Source of the DNA: Candidatus Taylorbacteria bacterium RIFCSPHIGHO2_02_FULL_44_12 | GTDB lineage: Bacteria; Patescibacteriota; Minisyncoccia; Phycocordibacterales; PALSA-1337 | Length of the DNA: 17,353 bases | Direction: 5' to 3' | Assembly: GCA_001822575.1 (NCBI GenBank) | Contig: MHRM01000015.1 | Span: forward strand, 1-17,353 | Shown here: one piece after another, positions 7,560 to 15,177 of the stretch | Layout of the letters: every line of letters starts with the position of its first letter | How positions within the stretch are numbered: the stretch's first letter is position 1 | Made by a program: the position numbers and the translations under genes | The notes under the pieces: model-generated | Database searches by the model: none | Seen by the model: only the letters and a program-made list of their open reading frames with translations | What the model was told of the DNA's origin: nothing

Positions 7560-9308
7560 ATGCTCGTAGAAGATACTCAACTTTACAAATTCATCATGGA
7601 CTCCGGCTTGGTCGCCAAGGAGGATATAGAGAGTGCTCGGGCCGAAGCCGAAAAAGACGATAAGAGGCTCGGAGACATATTGGTTACAGCTGGGAAAATC
7701 ACTCCTGACAATCTCCGCCGGATGCATGCCTATGTTATCGGCATACCCTTCGTCGATCTCAAAGGCAAGAGAATATCTTTTGAAACACTTTCTCTGATTC
7801 CCGAACCAATTGCTCGGGGTCATAATATCGTTGCCTTCAAGAAGACAGATGCCGCTCTGGAAGTAGCCATGTTGGATGTTAACGATCTTTCGGCTATAGA
7901 TTTTATCAAGAAGAAAGTTAATCTGAAGATCCTGCCACGACTAACAGATTCTGATTCCATCAAAGAAGCTTTGATACAGTATCAAAAGAGCCTCAAGGCT
8001 GAATTTGGCGACCTTTTGCAAAAAGAAACTGCTTCTCTCCAGATGATATCCGAAGAGAAAGGAGAGACTCTTTCCGAGAATGATCTCAAAAAAATCGCCG
8101 AAGATATTCCGGTAATTCGGATTGTAGATACCCTGATCAAGCATGCCACCTTGGAAAATGCTTCTGATATACACATAGAACCTATGGAAAACCAGGCCTT
8201 GGTCCGATACCGGATAGACGGACTTTTGCATGATGCTATGGTCTTGCCACGACAGGCTGGACCGTCTCTGTCTGCTCGTATCAAGGTTCTATCCAATCTA
8301 AGATTGGATGAAAAACGCTTGCCCCAGGATGGACGATTCAAGGTAGATATCAACAATGAAAAAGTCTCTTTCCGTGTTTCTATTTTGCCCACATATTACG
8401 GAGAAAAGATCGTCATGCGCCTTTTGCGCGAGAATATTTCCGGTTTTACTCTTGAATACCTTACCTTTCACGGTGAGTCTTTGGAACGCATCCACAAAGC
8501 CCTCAAGCAGACTACCGGAATGATTTTGACTACTGGACCGACCGGTTCCGGCAAGACCACCACTTTGTATACTATGCTGGACATATTGAATACCCCTGAT
8601 GTCAACATTTCTACCATTGAAGACCCGATAGAATACCAGATGGCTCGGATCAACCAGACCCAGGTCCGTCCAGAAATCGGTTTCTCCTTTGCCCAAGGGA
8701 TACGAACTCTGGTCCGCCAGGATCCGGATATTATTATGGTTGGAGAGATTCGCGACAATGAGACGGCCGCTCTGGCAGTCAATGCCGCTCTGACGGGACA
8801 CTTGGTGCTCTCCACACTTCACACCAATTCGGCCGCTGGAGCTATTCCACGCCTTCTAGATATGAAAGCCGAATCATTTCTTCTAGTTTCCACCATAAAT
8901 GTCATTATCGGCCAACGCCTAGTGCGCCGTCTGACCGATAAAAAAGCTCGATATATGTTATCCAAGGCCCAATTCAATGAATTGGAAAAACTAGTTAATC
9001 TTGATCGTGTTTTGTCTGCCCTCAAGGCGGAAAAGATCGTCAAGGCCACGGACGGCTGGGACAAAATCCCGTTTTGGAAAGCCGTTAACGGTCCGGATGA
9101 CGATGGCTTCAAAGGGCGAGTTGGTATACATGAAGTATTGCCTATGACCGCAAGCATAAAAGAGCTGGTGATGAAAGAGTCAACTTCGGAACAGATAGAG
9201 AGTCAGGCCAAGAAAGAAGGTATGTTGACTATGCTCGAAGATGGCATATTCAAATGCATGGCCGGAATGACGACCATAGAGGAAGTCATAAGGGTGGTAT
9301 CGGAATAA
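7560..9308 (+). CDS. pilB: Type IV pilus assembly ATPase PilB/GspE
   Basis: This cytoplasmic hexameric ATPase powers pilus or pseudopilus assembly at the inner membrane platform. It is 582 aa. An N-terminal MshEN-like domain (about residues 1-140) is followed by the GspE ATPase core. The core has a Walker A GPTGSGKTT at about 326-334, an Asp box STIEDPIEY near 352, a Walker B region DPDIIMVGEIRD at about 388-399, and a His box LSTLHTNSA near 420. Most PilB proteins carry a zinc-binding four-cysteine motif in the C-terminal region. Here the whole protein has a single Cys, near the C-terminus, so that motif is absent. pilC follows after 4 bases, clearly one operon. ATG 7560 is chosen because it sits right after a TATAAT promoter and starts the conserved N-terminus. 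Confidence 0.95.
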   Translation: MLVEDTQLYKFIMDSGLVAKEDIESARAEAEKDDKRLGDILVTAGKITPDNLRRMHAYVIGIPFVDLKGKRISFETLSLIPEPIARGHNIVAFKKTDAALEVAMLDVNDLSAIDFIKKKVNLKILPRLTDSDSIKEALIQYQKSLKAEFGDLLQKETASLQMISEEKGETLSENDLKKIAEDIPVIRIVDTLIKHATLENASDIHIEPMENQALVRYRIDGLLHDAMVLPRQAGPSLSARIKVLSNLRLDEKRLPQDGRFKVDINNEKVSFRVSILPTYYGEKIVMRLLRENISGFTLEYLTFHGESLERIHKALKQTTGMILTTGPTGSGKTTTLYTMLDILNTPDVNISTIEDPIEYQMARINQTQVRPEIGFSFAQGIRTLVRQDPDIIMVGEIRDNETAALAVNAALTGHLVLSTLHTNSAAGAIPRLLDMKAESFLLVSTINVIIGQRLVRRLTDKKARYMLSKAQFNELEKLVNLDRVLSALKAEKIVKATDGWDKIPFWKAVNGPDDDGFKGRVGIHEVLPMTASIKELVMKESTSEQIESQAKKEGMLTMLEDGIFKCMAGMTTIEEVIRVVSE

Positions 9309-9312
9309 AACA

Positions 9313-10530
9313 ATGGCTCACTTTACATTCAAGGCAAAAAAATCATCAGGAGAAATATATTCTGGCGAAAGCGATGCAAGTGATCGCTATGATCTGTATC
9401 ACATGATCCGTGAAAATGGCGAGGAAGTGGTTAGTGTGGAGGAACACTCCCAACGGCTCATCCCTGGTCTGGGAGGGCTTCACGGGATATTCAAGCGAGT
9501 CAAGACTATTGAAAAAATCAATTTTGCCCGCAATCTCGGGTCTATGCTTCAAGCCGGTTTGGCTCTCTCCAGAGCCTTGTCGGTCTTGGAGCGTCAGACG
9601 CGCAACAAGACATTCAAGGCTATCGTAGCCTCTCTGATCGCGGAAATAGGCAAGGGGATGACTCTCTCTGACGCTTTGTCAAAACATCCGCTGGTATTTT
9701 CTCGGCTTTTTATTTCCATGGTCCATGCTGGAGAACAAAGCGGTACCCTGGCCGAGTCTCTCAAGGTTGTAGCCATGCAGATGGACAACGCTCACGCTCT
9801 GGAGCGACGAGTCAAGGGAGCCCTCATATATCCGGCAGTGATCGTTTGTGTGATGGTAATTATCGCTATCCTAATGTTTGTCTTTGTGGTCCCGACTCTC
9901 CTGAAGACATTTGTGGAGCTCAATGTGCCGCTACCTCTGACTACTCGGCTGGTCCTCAATACCAGCAATATCTTTCAGGACTATTGGTTGGTGATATTGG
10001 CGGTATTCATTTTGATCGTGGCTGGAGCCTATTGGGCGATCAAAACTCCGACTGGAAAAAGCTTGATTCAAGCTCTTATATTGCGGATACCGGTGATCGG
10101 GCTTTTGATCCGTGAAGTCAATGCGGCTAGGACAGGCAGAACCCTATCTTCACTTTTGAATTCTGGCGTGGATGTGGTGGAGTCTGTCAATATCACTGCC
10201 GATGTTCTCCAAAATGTCCATTTCAAGGCGGTCTTGGAGCAGGCTCGTGATGCCATCAAGAAAGGCGAACTAATGTCATCGGTATTCAATAGTCATACAG
10301 ATCTGTATCCAGTGTTTTTGGTGGAAATGATGAGTGTCGGTGAAGAAACAGGGAAAATCGGCGAGATGCTTCTTGGAGTGGCGGTCTACTATGAAGATGA
10401 TGTGGCTCAAAAAACCAAAGACATGTCCACGATCATAGAGCCGGTCTTGATGATAGTGATCGCCGCCGCGGTCGGTTTCTTCGCTATCGCTATGATCTCG
10501 CCGATGTACTCTCTGGTGAATGCTATATAG
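9313..10530 (+). CDS. pilC: Type IV pilus inner-membrane platform protein PilC/GspF
   Basis: PilC is the membrane platform that couples the PilB ATPase to pilin assembly. The 405-aa protein opens with FTFKAKKSSGEIYSGESDAS, the usual PilC N-terminal strand region, and then has two T2SSF domains. The first includes FARNLGSMLQAGLALSRALS and VHAGEQSGTLAESL. The second includes RTLSSLLNSGVDVVESVNI and MMSVGEETGKIGEML. Three hydrophobic segments are visible: about residues 175-200 (AVIVCVMVIIAILMFVFVV), about 220-240, and near the C-terminus (VLMIVIAAAVGFFAIAMISP). It starts 4 bases after pilB and ends 4 bases short of the convergent Fic gene, with no room for a terminator between them. Confidence 0.95.
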   Translation: MAHFTFKAKKSSGEIYSGESDASDRYDLYHMIRENGEEVVSVEEHSQRLIPGLGGLHGIFKRVKTIEKINFARNLGSMLQAGLALSRALSVLERQTRNKTFKAIVASLIAEIGKGMTLSDALSKHPLVFSRLFISMVHAGEQSGTLAESLKVVAMQMDNAHALERRVKGALIYPAVIVCVMVIIAILMFVFVVPTLLKTFVELNVPLPLTTRLVLNTSNIFQDYWLVILAVFILIVAGAYWAIKTPTGKSLIQALILRIPVIGLLIREVNAARTGRTLSSLLNSGVDVVESVNITADVLQNVHFKAVLEQARDAIKKGELMSSVFNSHTDLYPVFLVEMMSVGEETGKIGEMLLGVAVYYEDDVAQKTKDMSTIIEPVLMIVIAAAVGFFAIAMISPMYSLVNAI

Positions 10531-10534
10531 GTTG

Positions 10535-11596
10535 TTATAGAACTCTCTTGTATCTCGCTCCTCTTCCACGACCAATGAGCTGGATCAAGCGAAGCTCTAC
10601 CAATCGTGCCAGAATCTTTTTTGTTGTTTCTCTGCTGGCATCATCATGGAGTTTCTCGGAAATGTCAGAAATACTCAATGCTTTGTCGGCAAGAAAGAGC
10701 GCCAATACCTTCTCTTGGCTTCCTGATAGGAGCATCTCTGGATGTTCACCCTGCATCAGTTTGTGAGCTTTATCGGAATGAGTCAGAAGAGTATAAAGGA
10801 AGTAATTCAACCAAGGAGTAATATCCTCACTATCGGTTTTATGCTTGTTTTGCCTAGCGTTTAGGGCTATATAATACTCGCTTCTGGTATCTTCTATGAT
10901 TTCATCAAGCGATATATATGGTACATAAACATAGTTGGCTCGGAGTAAGAGAAGATTGGTTAGGGCGCGCGAAAGGCGACCGTTTCCGTCACTGAATGGA
11001 TGGATAGCCAGAAATTCAAAGATAAAGTTGGCTATGACGAGAATCGGGTGAAGTTCTTTCTTGTTGAGTTCACTGACAGTCCAATCAATTGCCTCTTCCA
11101 TCTCTTTCTTTACCAAGAAGGGAGGCGTTGCTTTGAACAAAATAACATTCTGACCTTTTTCATTTTGAGCGGCCACGACATTATCTCCAGCCTTGTATCT
11201 CCCTTTGTGGGGTTGATCTTTGGCTGAATAGTTCAGGAGTATTCCATGAAAGTGTAGGATATTATTTTCGGTTAGTTTAAGGTCCTTGTAATTGTCAAAA
11301 ACCCTTCCGATGAGATCGGCGTAGCCAGCGACTTCTTGTTCATCTCTATTCTTTGGCGGGGTGGTTTTCAAACCACGCAAAAGTCTGGCGACTTCAGCAT
11401 CGTTCATTTTGGAACCTTCAATGCGAGTAGAGGCTCCAGTAGAAGTAATAACCACCGTATATTTAAGCCTTTTCAAAATAGCTGGATTGAGATTGATGCT
11501 TCCACGCCAAAGGCCTTTGAATTCATCTATTCTGGCAATCTTGGCAAGTATTTCAGAACTTATTTTTATTCGTTTGTTGAACCTATTTTCACTCAT
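10535..11596 (-). CDS. Fic-domain protein (probable AMP-transferase) with self-inhibitory motif
   Basis: Fic proteins usually transfer AMP from ATP to a hydroxyl side chain of a target protein. The 353-aa product has the catalytic core HPFSDGNGRLSR at residues 199-210, with the essential His199. It also has an inhibitory helix motif of the S/T-x3-E-G/N type at residues 56-61 (STRIEG), as in class II Fic proteins, placed N-terminal to the core. The C-terminal 70 residues (EKVLALFLADKALSISDI and the KKILARLVELRLIQLIG segment) look like a winged-helix DNA-binding domain. The start at 11596 is chosen because the family N-terminus (MSENRFNKRIKISSEI) begins there. The upstream frame to 11704 would translate through repeats and overlap the prepilin start. 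It is inserted on the opposite strand between pilC and a prepilin gene. Self-repression through the upstream repeats is plausible. Confidence 0.9.
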   Translation of the reverse strand: MSENRFNKRIKISSEILAKIARIDEFKGLWRGSINLNPAILKRLKYTVVITSTGASTRIEGSKMNDAEVARLLRGLKTTPPKNRDEQEVAGYADLIGRVFDNYKDLKLTENNILHFHGILLNYSAKDQPHKGRYKAGDNVVAAQNEKGQNVILFKATPPFLVKKEMEEAIDWTVSELNKKELHPILVIANFIFEFLAIHPFSDGNGRLSRALTNLLLLRANYVYVPYISLDEIIEDTRSEYYIALNARQNKHKTDSEDITPWLNYFLYTLLTHSDKAHKLMQGEHPEMLLSGSQEKVLALFLADKALSISDISEKLHDDASRETTKKILARLVELRLIQLIGRGRGARYKRVL

Positions 11597-11599
11597 TTT

Positions 11600-11645
11600 A
11601 TTGGGTATTATTAGACATACCCAATCATACCCAATCATACCCAAT
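11600..11645. promoter_or_regulatory. Operator-like cluster: three tandem 10-bp repeats plus one inverted copy
   Basis: CATACCCAAT occurs three times head to tail (11616-11625, 11626-11635, 11636-11645), spaced exactly one helical turn. An inverted ATTGGGTAT copy lies at 11600-11608. The inverted copy ends 3 bases before the Fic start codon, so in the Fic mRNA it can pair with an upstream copy and cover the translation start. The cluster also sits in the divergent gap before the prepilin gene. It is a good candidate binding site for the winged-helix end of the Fic protein. Confidence 0.65.
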
Positions 11646-11681
11646 TTGGCAATACATTGACATAAAAACAAGAATTGGTAC

Positions 11682-13538
11682 ATGGAATCAGAAGTAAGGT
11701 ACAATTACCGAATGAAGGATCAAAAGGTGAGAACGGGAGTGGGTGCGGAATTTAAAAACAAAAAAGGCTTCACTCTGGTGGAAGTAATAGTGGGATCAGC
11801 GGTATTTCTGGTCATTGCTATTGGCGCTTACAATGCCTATGTTGGTCTATTCAAGCTAGTTGATCTCGGACAGTATAGGGTCCTGGCTGTGTCTCTGGCT
11901 AATGAGCAGTTTGAACTAGCCCGGAACATGCCATATTCGGATGTCGGTGTTCAAAATAGCATACCAGTCGGCCTTATTCCGCATCAACAAACCCTTGTCC
12001 GTGGCGGTGTTACTTTCAGTGTTACCAGCACAGTCCGCAATGTGGACTTATCGTTTGACGGCACTATTGGCGGTGTTCCAAACGATCTCTCTCCGGCTGA
12101 CAACAAGCTCTTGGAGATTACTGTTTCCTGTAGTGATTGTAGAGGAATGGCACCCATTACTCTTTCCGGCCGGGTAGCGCCGAAGAATCTGGAAACGGCT
12201 TCCACCAATGGCGCTTTATTCATAAAGGTATTTGATGCCAATGGTCAGCCGGTTCAGGGAGCGGCAGTCCATGTTGTCAATGTAGCCACAACTACAACTA
12301 TTGTTATAGACGATATCACCGATGATGGAGGACTGCTCCAACTGGTGGATGTGCCTCCTGGAACAAATGCCTATAGAGTGACGGTTTCCAAGTCTGGATA
12401 TTCTAGCGACAGGACATACCCGCCCGGTGGAGCCGACAATCCCGATCCTTCCAAGCCAGACGCCACTGTCATATTACAGCAGGTTACCCAGATCAGCTTT
12501 GCCATAGACCGGCTTGGCTCCCTGGCTTTTCAGAGTCTTACCCCCACATGCCAAGCCGTAGGCGATTTTGATTTTTCTCTGACAGGCTCCAAGGATATAG
12601 GTCAAGGAGTGCCGAAATATTCATCTAATATGGCTACCAATCCTTCCGGTCTTTTGGATCTGGGCTCAATGGAGTGGGACACATATGTCATAGATCCTAT
12701 TGATACTGTCTATGATATAGTCGGGGTCAACCCCTTGAATCCGGTCACAGTCAATCCCTCTGCTAGTCAGTCTGTGCAATTGGTTTTGGCTGTCAAAAAT
12801 CCGCGGGCACTTCTGGTAACGGTCAAAGACAGTGTTACCGGACTGCCACTATCCGATGCCTTGGTGGCTATTTCGGAGGACGGGGTCTCTAGTACAACAG
12901 AGACTACCGGCAAGGGATACCTAAATCAGACTGATTGGTCAGGTGGATTTGGCCAGGAATCTTTCTCAAATCCTTCCAAATATTGGTCGGACGATGCCAA
13001 TATAGATAATACTACTGTTGCAGGTGATATCCGTCTCAAAGAAGTCTTCGGTTCCTATGCCTCCACAGGCACTCTGGAATCCTCCACATTTGATACAGGC
13101 TCGGTCAGTAATTTCTATAATTTTGTATGGGCTCCGTCGGATCAACCGATAGCGGTAGGGCCAGCCAGCGTCCGTTTCCAGTTTGCTAGTAATGCCACAG
13201 TTACTGCCACTACCACATGGAATTTCAAAGGCCCGGATGGCACCAGCAATACTTTTTATTCGGTTCCGGACTCTACGATCTGGAATGGGCATAGTGGAGA
13301 CAGGTATGCTAGGTACAAGGCTTATCTTGCCACGCAGTCGGCAACTAATACTCCGAATATCTCCGATACAGCCTTCACTTTCACTTCTTCATGCACTCCG
13401 CCCGGTCAGACGGCCTTCACCGGTCTTTCATCGGGGACATATCACATGTCAGTTTACAAGGCAGGCTACTCTCTATATGAGAGTGATGTAGTGGTCAGCT
13501 CCGATTGGCAGGAATGGGAAGTGGAGTTGGGGCATTGA
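11682..13538 (+). CDS. Large prepilin-like protein with carboxypeptidase-regulatory-like domains
   Basis: This is an exported minor pilin or pseudopilin-like surface protein of 618 aa. The type III signal KNKKGFTLVEVIVGSAVFLV has the prepilin peptidase site after Gly29, with Phe at +1 and Glu at +5, followed by a hydrophobic helix. It is far longer than a major pilin. At about residues 175-250 there is a beta-sandwich-like module (GALFIKVFDANGQPVQGAAV, GYSSDRTYPPGG) typical of carboxypeptidase regulatory-like domains. A second copy begins near residue 375 (ALLVTVKDSVTGLPLSDALV) and seems to continue at the C-terminus after an insertion (FTGLSSGTYHMSVYKAGY). The start is uncertain: ATG 11682 has no clear ribosome binding site, and ATG 11712 also gives a full signal. 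It follows pilB and pilC, interrupted by the Fic gene, and probably belongs to the same pilus system. Confidence 0.85.
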   Translation: MESEVRYNYRMKDQKVRTGVGAEFKNKKGFTLVEVIVGSAVFLVIAIGAYNAYVGLFKLVDLGQYRVLAVSLANEQFELARNMPYSDVGVQNSIPVGLIPHQQTLVRGGVTFSVTSTVRNVDLSFDGTIGGVPNDLSPADNKLLEITVSCSDCRGMAPITLSGRVAPKNLETASTNGALFIKVFDANGQPVQGAAVHVVNVATTTTIVIDDITDDGGLLQLVDVPPGTNAYRVTVSKSGYSSDRTYPPGGADNPDPSKPDATVILQQVTQISFAIDRLGSLAFQSLTPTCQAVGDFDFSLTGSKDIGQGVPKYSSNMATNPSGLLDLGSMEWDTYVIDPIDTVYDIVGVNPLNPVTVNPSASQSVQLVLAVKNPRALLVTVKDSVTGLPLSDALVAISEDGVSSTTETTGKGYLNQTDWSGGFGQESFSNPSKYWSDDANIDNTTVAGDIRLKEVFGSYASTGTLESSTFDTGSVSNFYNFVWAPSDQPIAVGPASVRFQFASNATVTATTTWNFKGPDGTSNTFYSVPDSTIWNGHSGDRYARYKAYLATQSATNTPNISDTAFTFTSSCTPPGQTAFTGLSSGTYHMSVYKAGYSLYESDVVVSSDWQEWEVELGH

Positions 13539-13564
13539 CTTGAATGATAAAGATGTGGTATTTT
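13535..13564 (+). promoter_or_regulatory. Candidate promoter for VP2
   Basis: TTGACT at 13535-13540 (5 of 6) and TATTTT at 13559-13564 (4 of 6) have an 18-base spacer. The -35 box overlaps the stop codon of the prepilin gene. This would give DGR-2 its own transcript with a leader of about 70 bases. Confidence 0.45.
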
Positions 13565-13640
13565 TTTGGCTAGATACTAAGCATAGTTGTCATTTAGCAA
13601 CGCAAAGCTTTTGAAACAACAAACACAACATAGGAGAAAC

Positions 13641-14375
13641 ATGAAAAACATGGCTACCCAAAAGGTGGACATCATTGAGACGCCGATGACGGCTCAACAG
13701 TTGGCTGGTCACTTGGAAGGACTTGTGATCAGAGTGAAAAACGGTTCGTTTGGCCAAAAGCACTTTGAAGCTCTGGCTGAAGGTAGAGACCCTTTTGCTC
13801 CGATGAAATGTGCGGAGGTTGATATCAACGACAGAGTTGAATGGTGGGCGGCTCACTATCGCGGATTCTACAAAATAAACCCCGACTTCTCCAACCTATA
13901 CATTCCGACAAGGGTCGTTGGATTTGACAGATTGGTCATAATCCCGAAGAGTCTCACTCATCAAAAGTGGGTCCAGACTGCGCAGACCATTCACGAAGTC
14001 TATCTGTACAAAGATGATCTTGATGGATTCGTAAATATCAACGATCGGACTCCGAAAGATCGATCGTATGGAATCTGGATCCGAGATCGGCAAGAAGCAG
14101 ATCAGGAGCTTGAGAGCAAATCGGCGAATACTCTTGCCGAGGAAAAAGTGAAAGGGATTACGCTTCTGGAGCGGCTTGTTGCTGGCGAAGGTTATTTGTT
14201 TGATAAAATGTGCCACATGGACCAGAACAATGTCACCCTTTGTAGTGGCTCGCGTGTTTCCGATGGCAATGTCCCGGGGGTGGGTTGGGGCTCTGACGGC
14301 CGCAGGGTCTTTGTTCGTTGGAGCTTCCCGTCCAATGCCGATCCGGGTCTCCGTGCTCGCGCAGTGGTTTCGTAA
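13641..14375 (+). CDS. DGR-2 variable (target) protein VP2 with C-terminal variable region
   Basis: This 244-aa protein is diversified by DGR-2. ATG 13641 is chosen because AGGAG lies 4 bases upstream; the frame stays open to a TTG at 13587 without support. There is no signal peptide or membrane segment. The N-terminal half has unknown function. The C-terminal part contains YLYKDDLDGFVNINDRTP, TLLERLVAGEGYLFDKM and MDQNNVTLCSGSR, leading into VR2 from residue 204 to the end. The same blocks occur in VP3 (DLDGNVPTNDRNP, TLLERLLLELGYFL, LDQNNITLCSNSR), so the two are paralogues. This arrangement is typical of DGR targets with a C-type lectin-like fold of the formylglycine-generating-enzyme type, where the R-x-SDG and ARAVVS edges form the scaffold. 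The fold is inferred from family knowledge. The stop TAA overlaps the last base of the repeat. Confidence 0.9.
   Translation: MKNMATQKVDIIETPMTAQQLAGHLEGLVIRVKNGSFGQKHFEALAEGRDPFAPMKCAEVDINDRVEWWAAHYRGFYKINPDFSNLYIPTRVVGFDRLVIIPKSLTHQKWVQTAQTIHEVYLYKDDLDGFVNINDRTPKDRSYGIWIRDRQEADQELESKSANTLAEEKVKGITLLERLVAGEGYLFDKMCHMDQNNVTLCSGSRVSDGNVPGVGWGSDGRRVFVRWSFPSNADPGLRARAVVS
14249..14373 (+). repeat. DGR-2 variable repeat VR2
   Basis: These 125 bases align without gaps to TR2 (14679-14803). They differ at 18 TR2 adenines in the variable part and at one non-adenine (T at TR2 14686, G at 14256, near the 5' edge). Three further adenine differences occur in the 3' border (GAAGTA in TR2, GTGGTT here). 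These are identical in VR3, so they mark the IMH rather than mutation. Confidence 0.93.
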
Positions 14376-14387
14376 CACTTGAACCTT

Positions 14388-14444
14388 GGATCTTTTATCC
14401 TTGTGTTCGCATCGCCATCAGGCTTGGTTTGGGTGGCGATTTTT
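14388..14444 (+). terminator. Post-VR2 hairpins and intrinsic terminator
   Basis: A small GGAT-loop-ATCC inverted repeat (14388-14400) lies 12 bases after the VP2 stop. ATCGCCA (14411-14417) then pairs with TGGCGAT (14434-14440), followed by a run of five T starting within the stem. The whole block is conserved downstream of VR3 (17066-17121) although the surrounding sequence is not. It may therefore serve in DGR target recognition as well as termination. Confidence 0.75.
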
Positions 14445-14678
14445 GTGCTAGAATGATTTCCGGCTATTACAATCGGTCTATAGTTTGTCTTTGTCAGTCG
14501 GTAAAGGATGAAGATGGATATCGATTTGCCACAGTTTTTAACGAAACTGCCTATCCATCTCTGGTGAGGATGCGCTCTCATTAGGCGCTGACTTAGCATA
14601 CTGCTTGCAACCGCAAGATAACTCAAGGGATTTTGCAAAAGATACCTGGTGATATGGATGGACATGGATAGAAGCGAG
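14445..14678 (+). other. Non-coding leader upstream of TR2
   Basis: No gene is evident between the VP2 terminator and TR2. A short hairpin CTTGC-AACC-GCAAG lies at 14604-14617, 61 bases before TR2. This stretch should contain the start of the TR2 RNA, but no convincing promoter with both boxes was found. Confidence 0.4.
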
Positions 14679-14803
14679 CTCGCGTTATTCCGATGGCAAT
14701 GTCCCAAGGGTGAATTGGAACTCTGACGACCGCAAGGTCTATGTTAATTGGAACAACCCGTCCAATGCCAATCCGAATCTCCGTGCTCGCGCAGAAGTAT
14801 CGT
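14679..14803 (+). ncRNA. DGR-2 template repeat TR2
   Basis: This is the template for two targets, VR2 and VR3. In the VR frame it carries AAT/AAC codons at the variable sites (for example GTG-AAT-TGG-AAC and TGG-AAC-AAC), and the differences to VR3 outside the border are 14, all at adenines. Its 3' border GCAGAAGTATCGT differs from the shared VR border GCAGTGGTTTCGT at three positions, the IMH*/IMH relationship that gives one-way information transfer. It is on the same strand as VP2, VP3 and the RT. A terminator follows 8 bases later. Confidence 0.95.
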
Positions 14804-14811
14804 GTGGTGAG

Positions 14812-14832
14812 GGGGTCAAGCGACCCCTTTTT
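14812..14832 (+). terminator. Intrinsic terminator immediately after TR2, inside the 3' end of avd
   Basis: GGGGTC (14812-14817), loop AAGC, GACCCC (14822-14827) and five T (14828-14832) form a compact intrinsic terminator on the plus strand, starting 8 bases past TR2. The same bases encode the last residues and stop codon of minus-strand avd. If it works, the TR2 RNA would end about 29 bases after the repeat. Confidence 0.75.
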
Positions 14833-15103
14833 CCGCATCCAGGTATTTGATCCATCCGGTAGCCATCTTTGATATTTCCTGGAGTTGTGCTTCAAGGAAA
14901 ATATATATTTTCATCTCGATAATATTGAGTTCATTCATCAGCCGTATAAGATGTTTAAGCATCTCAACTTTAACACGCAAATCATACAACAATATTTTCT
15001 TTTTTATTGCTTGCGCCAATGCCGCATCAATTGCTATAGTCAAAACATCAATACATAGATTTTCAACTTTCAAATGTAGACCAAATTTATCTCTTTTTGG
15101 CAC
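14816..15103 (-). CDS. avd: DGR-2 accessory protein Avd, inverted, N-terminus displaced by a homopolymer
   Basis: This is the Avd-type four-helix-bundle partner of the DGR-2 RT. From the in-frame GTG at 15103 the 95-aa product has VPKRDKFGLHLKVENLCIDV and, near the C-terminus, LQEISKMATGWIKYL, matching the Avd pattern and aligning with the DGR-1 copy. But the homology continues upstream in the same frame to about 15175: DVPIVHKIGGFYKNIYRLGS is the missing first helix, and it has no start codon before a stop at 15193. An ATG at 15213 lies just across the run of 9 C (minus strand) in another frame. With 10 C it would read MDKKIFSKIPPPRRDFDVP and into helix 1. As written, the gene is therefore truncated or switched off. 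A proline run followed by Arg (PPPR) also appears in the avd of DGR-1 when its frame is restored. Its stop is 13 bases from TR2. Confidence 0.8.
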   Translation of the reverse strand: MPKRDKFGLHLKVENLCIDVLTIAIDAALAQAIKKKILLYDLRVKVEMLKHLIRLMNELNIIEMKIYIFLEAQLQEISKMATGWIKYLDAEKGVA

Positions 15104-15177
15104 CTTGGAACCGAGTCTATATATGTTTTTATAAAACCCACCAATCTTGTGAACAATAGGAACGTCAAAATCTCGTC

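Noticed and set aside
7457..7663. 68-codon plus-strand frame overlapping the start of pilB
   Set aside because: Its sequence is Arg/Gly-rich without family likeness, and it overlaps the conserved pilB N-terminus in another frame.
11600..11645. CRISPR-like array or plasmid iterons
   Set aside because: The repeats are 10 bp with no spacers, and no replication or Cas gene is nearby. An operator explains them better.
13587..13640. TTG start for VP2 at 13587
   Set aside because: It lacks a ribosome binding site, while ATG 13641 follows AGGAG.
14471..14583. Part of a frame (14318-14584) running out of VP2
   Set aside because: It begins inside VR2 in the wrong frame and is a shadow of VP2 plus non-coding sequence.
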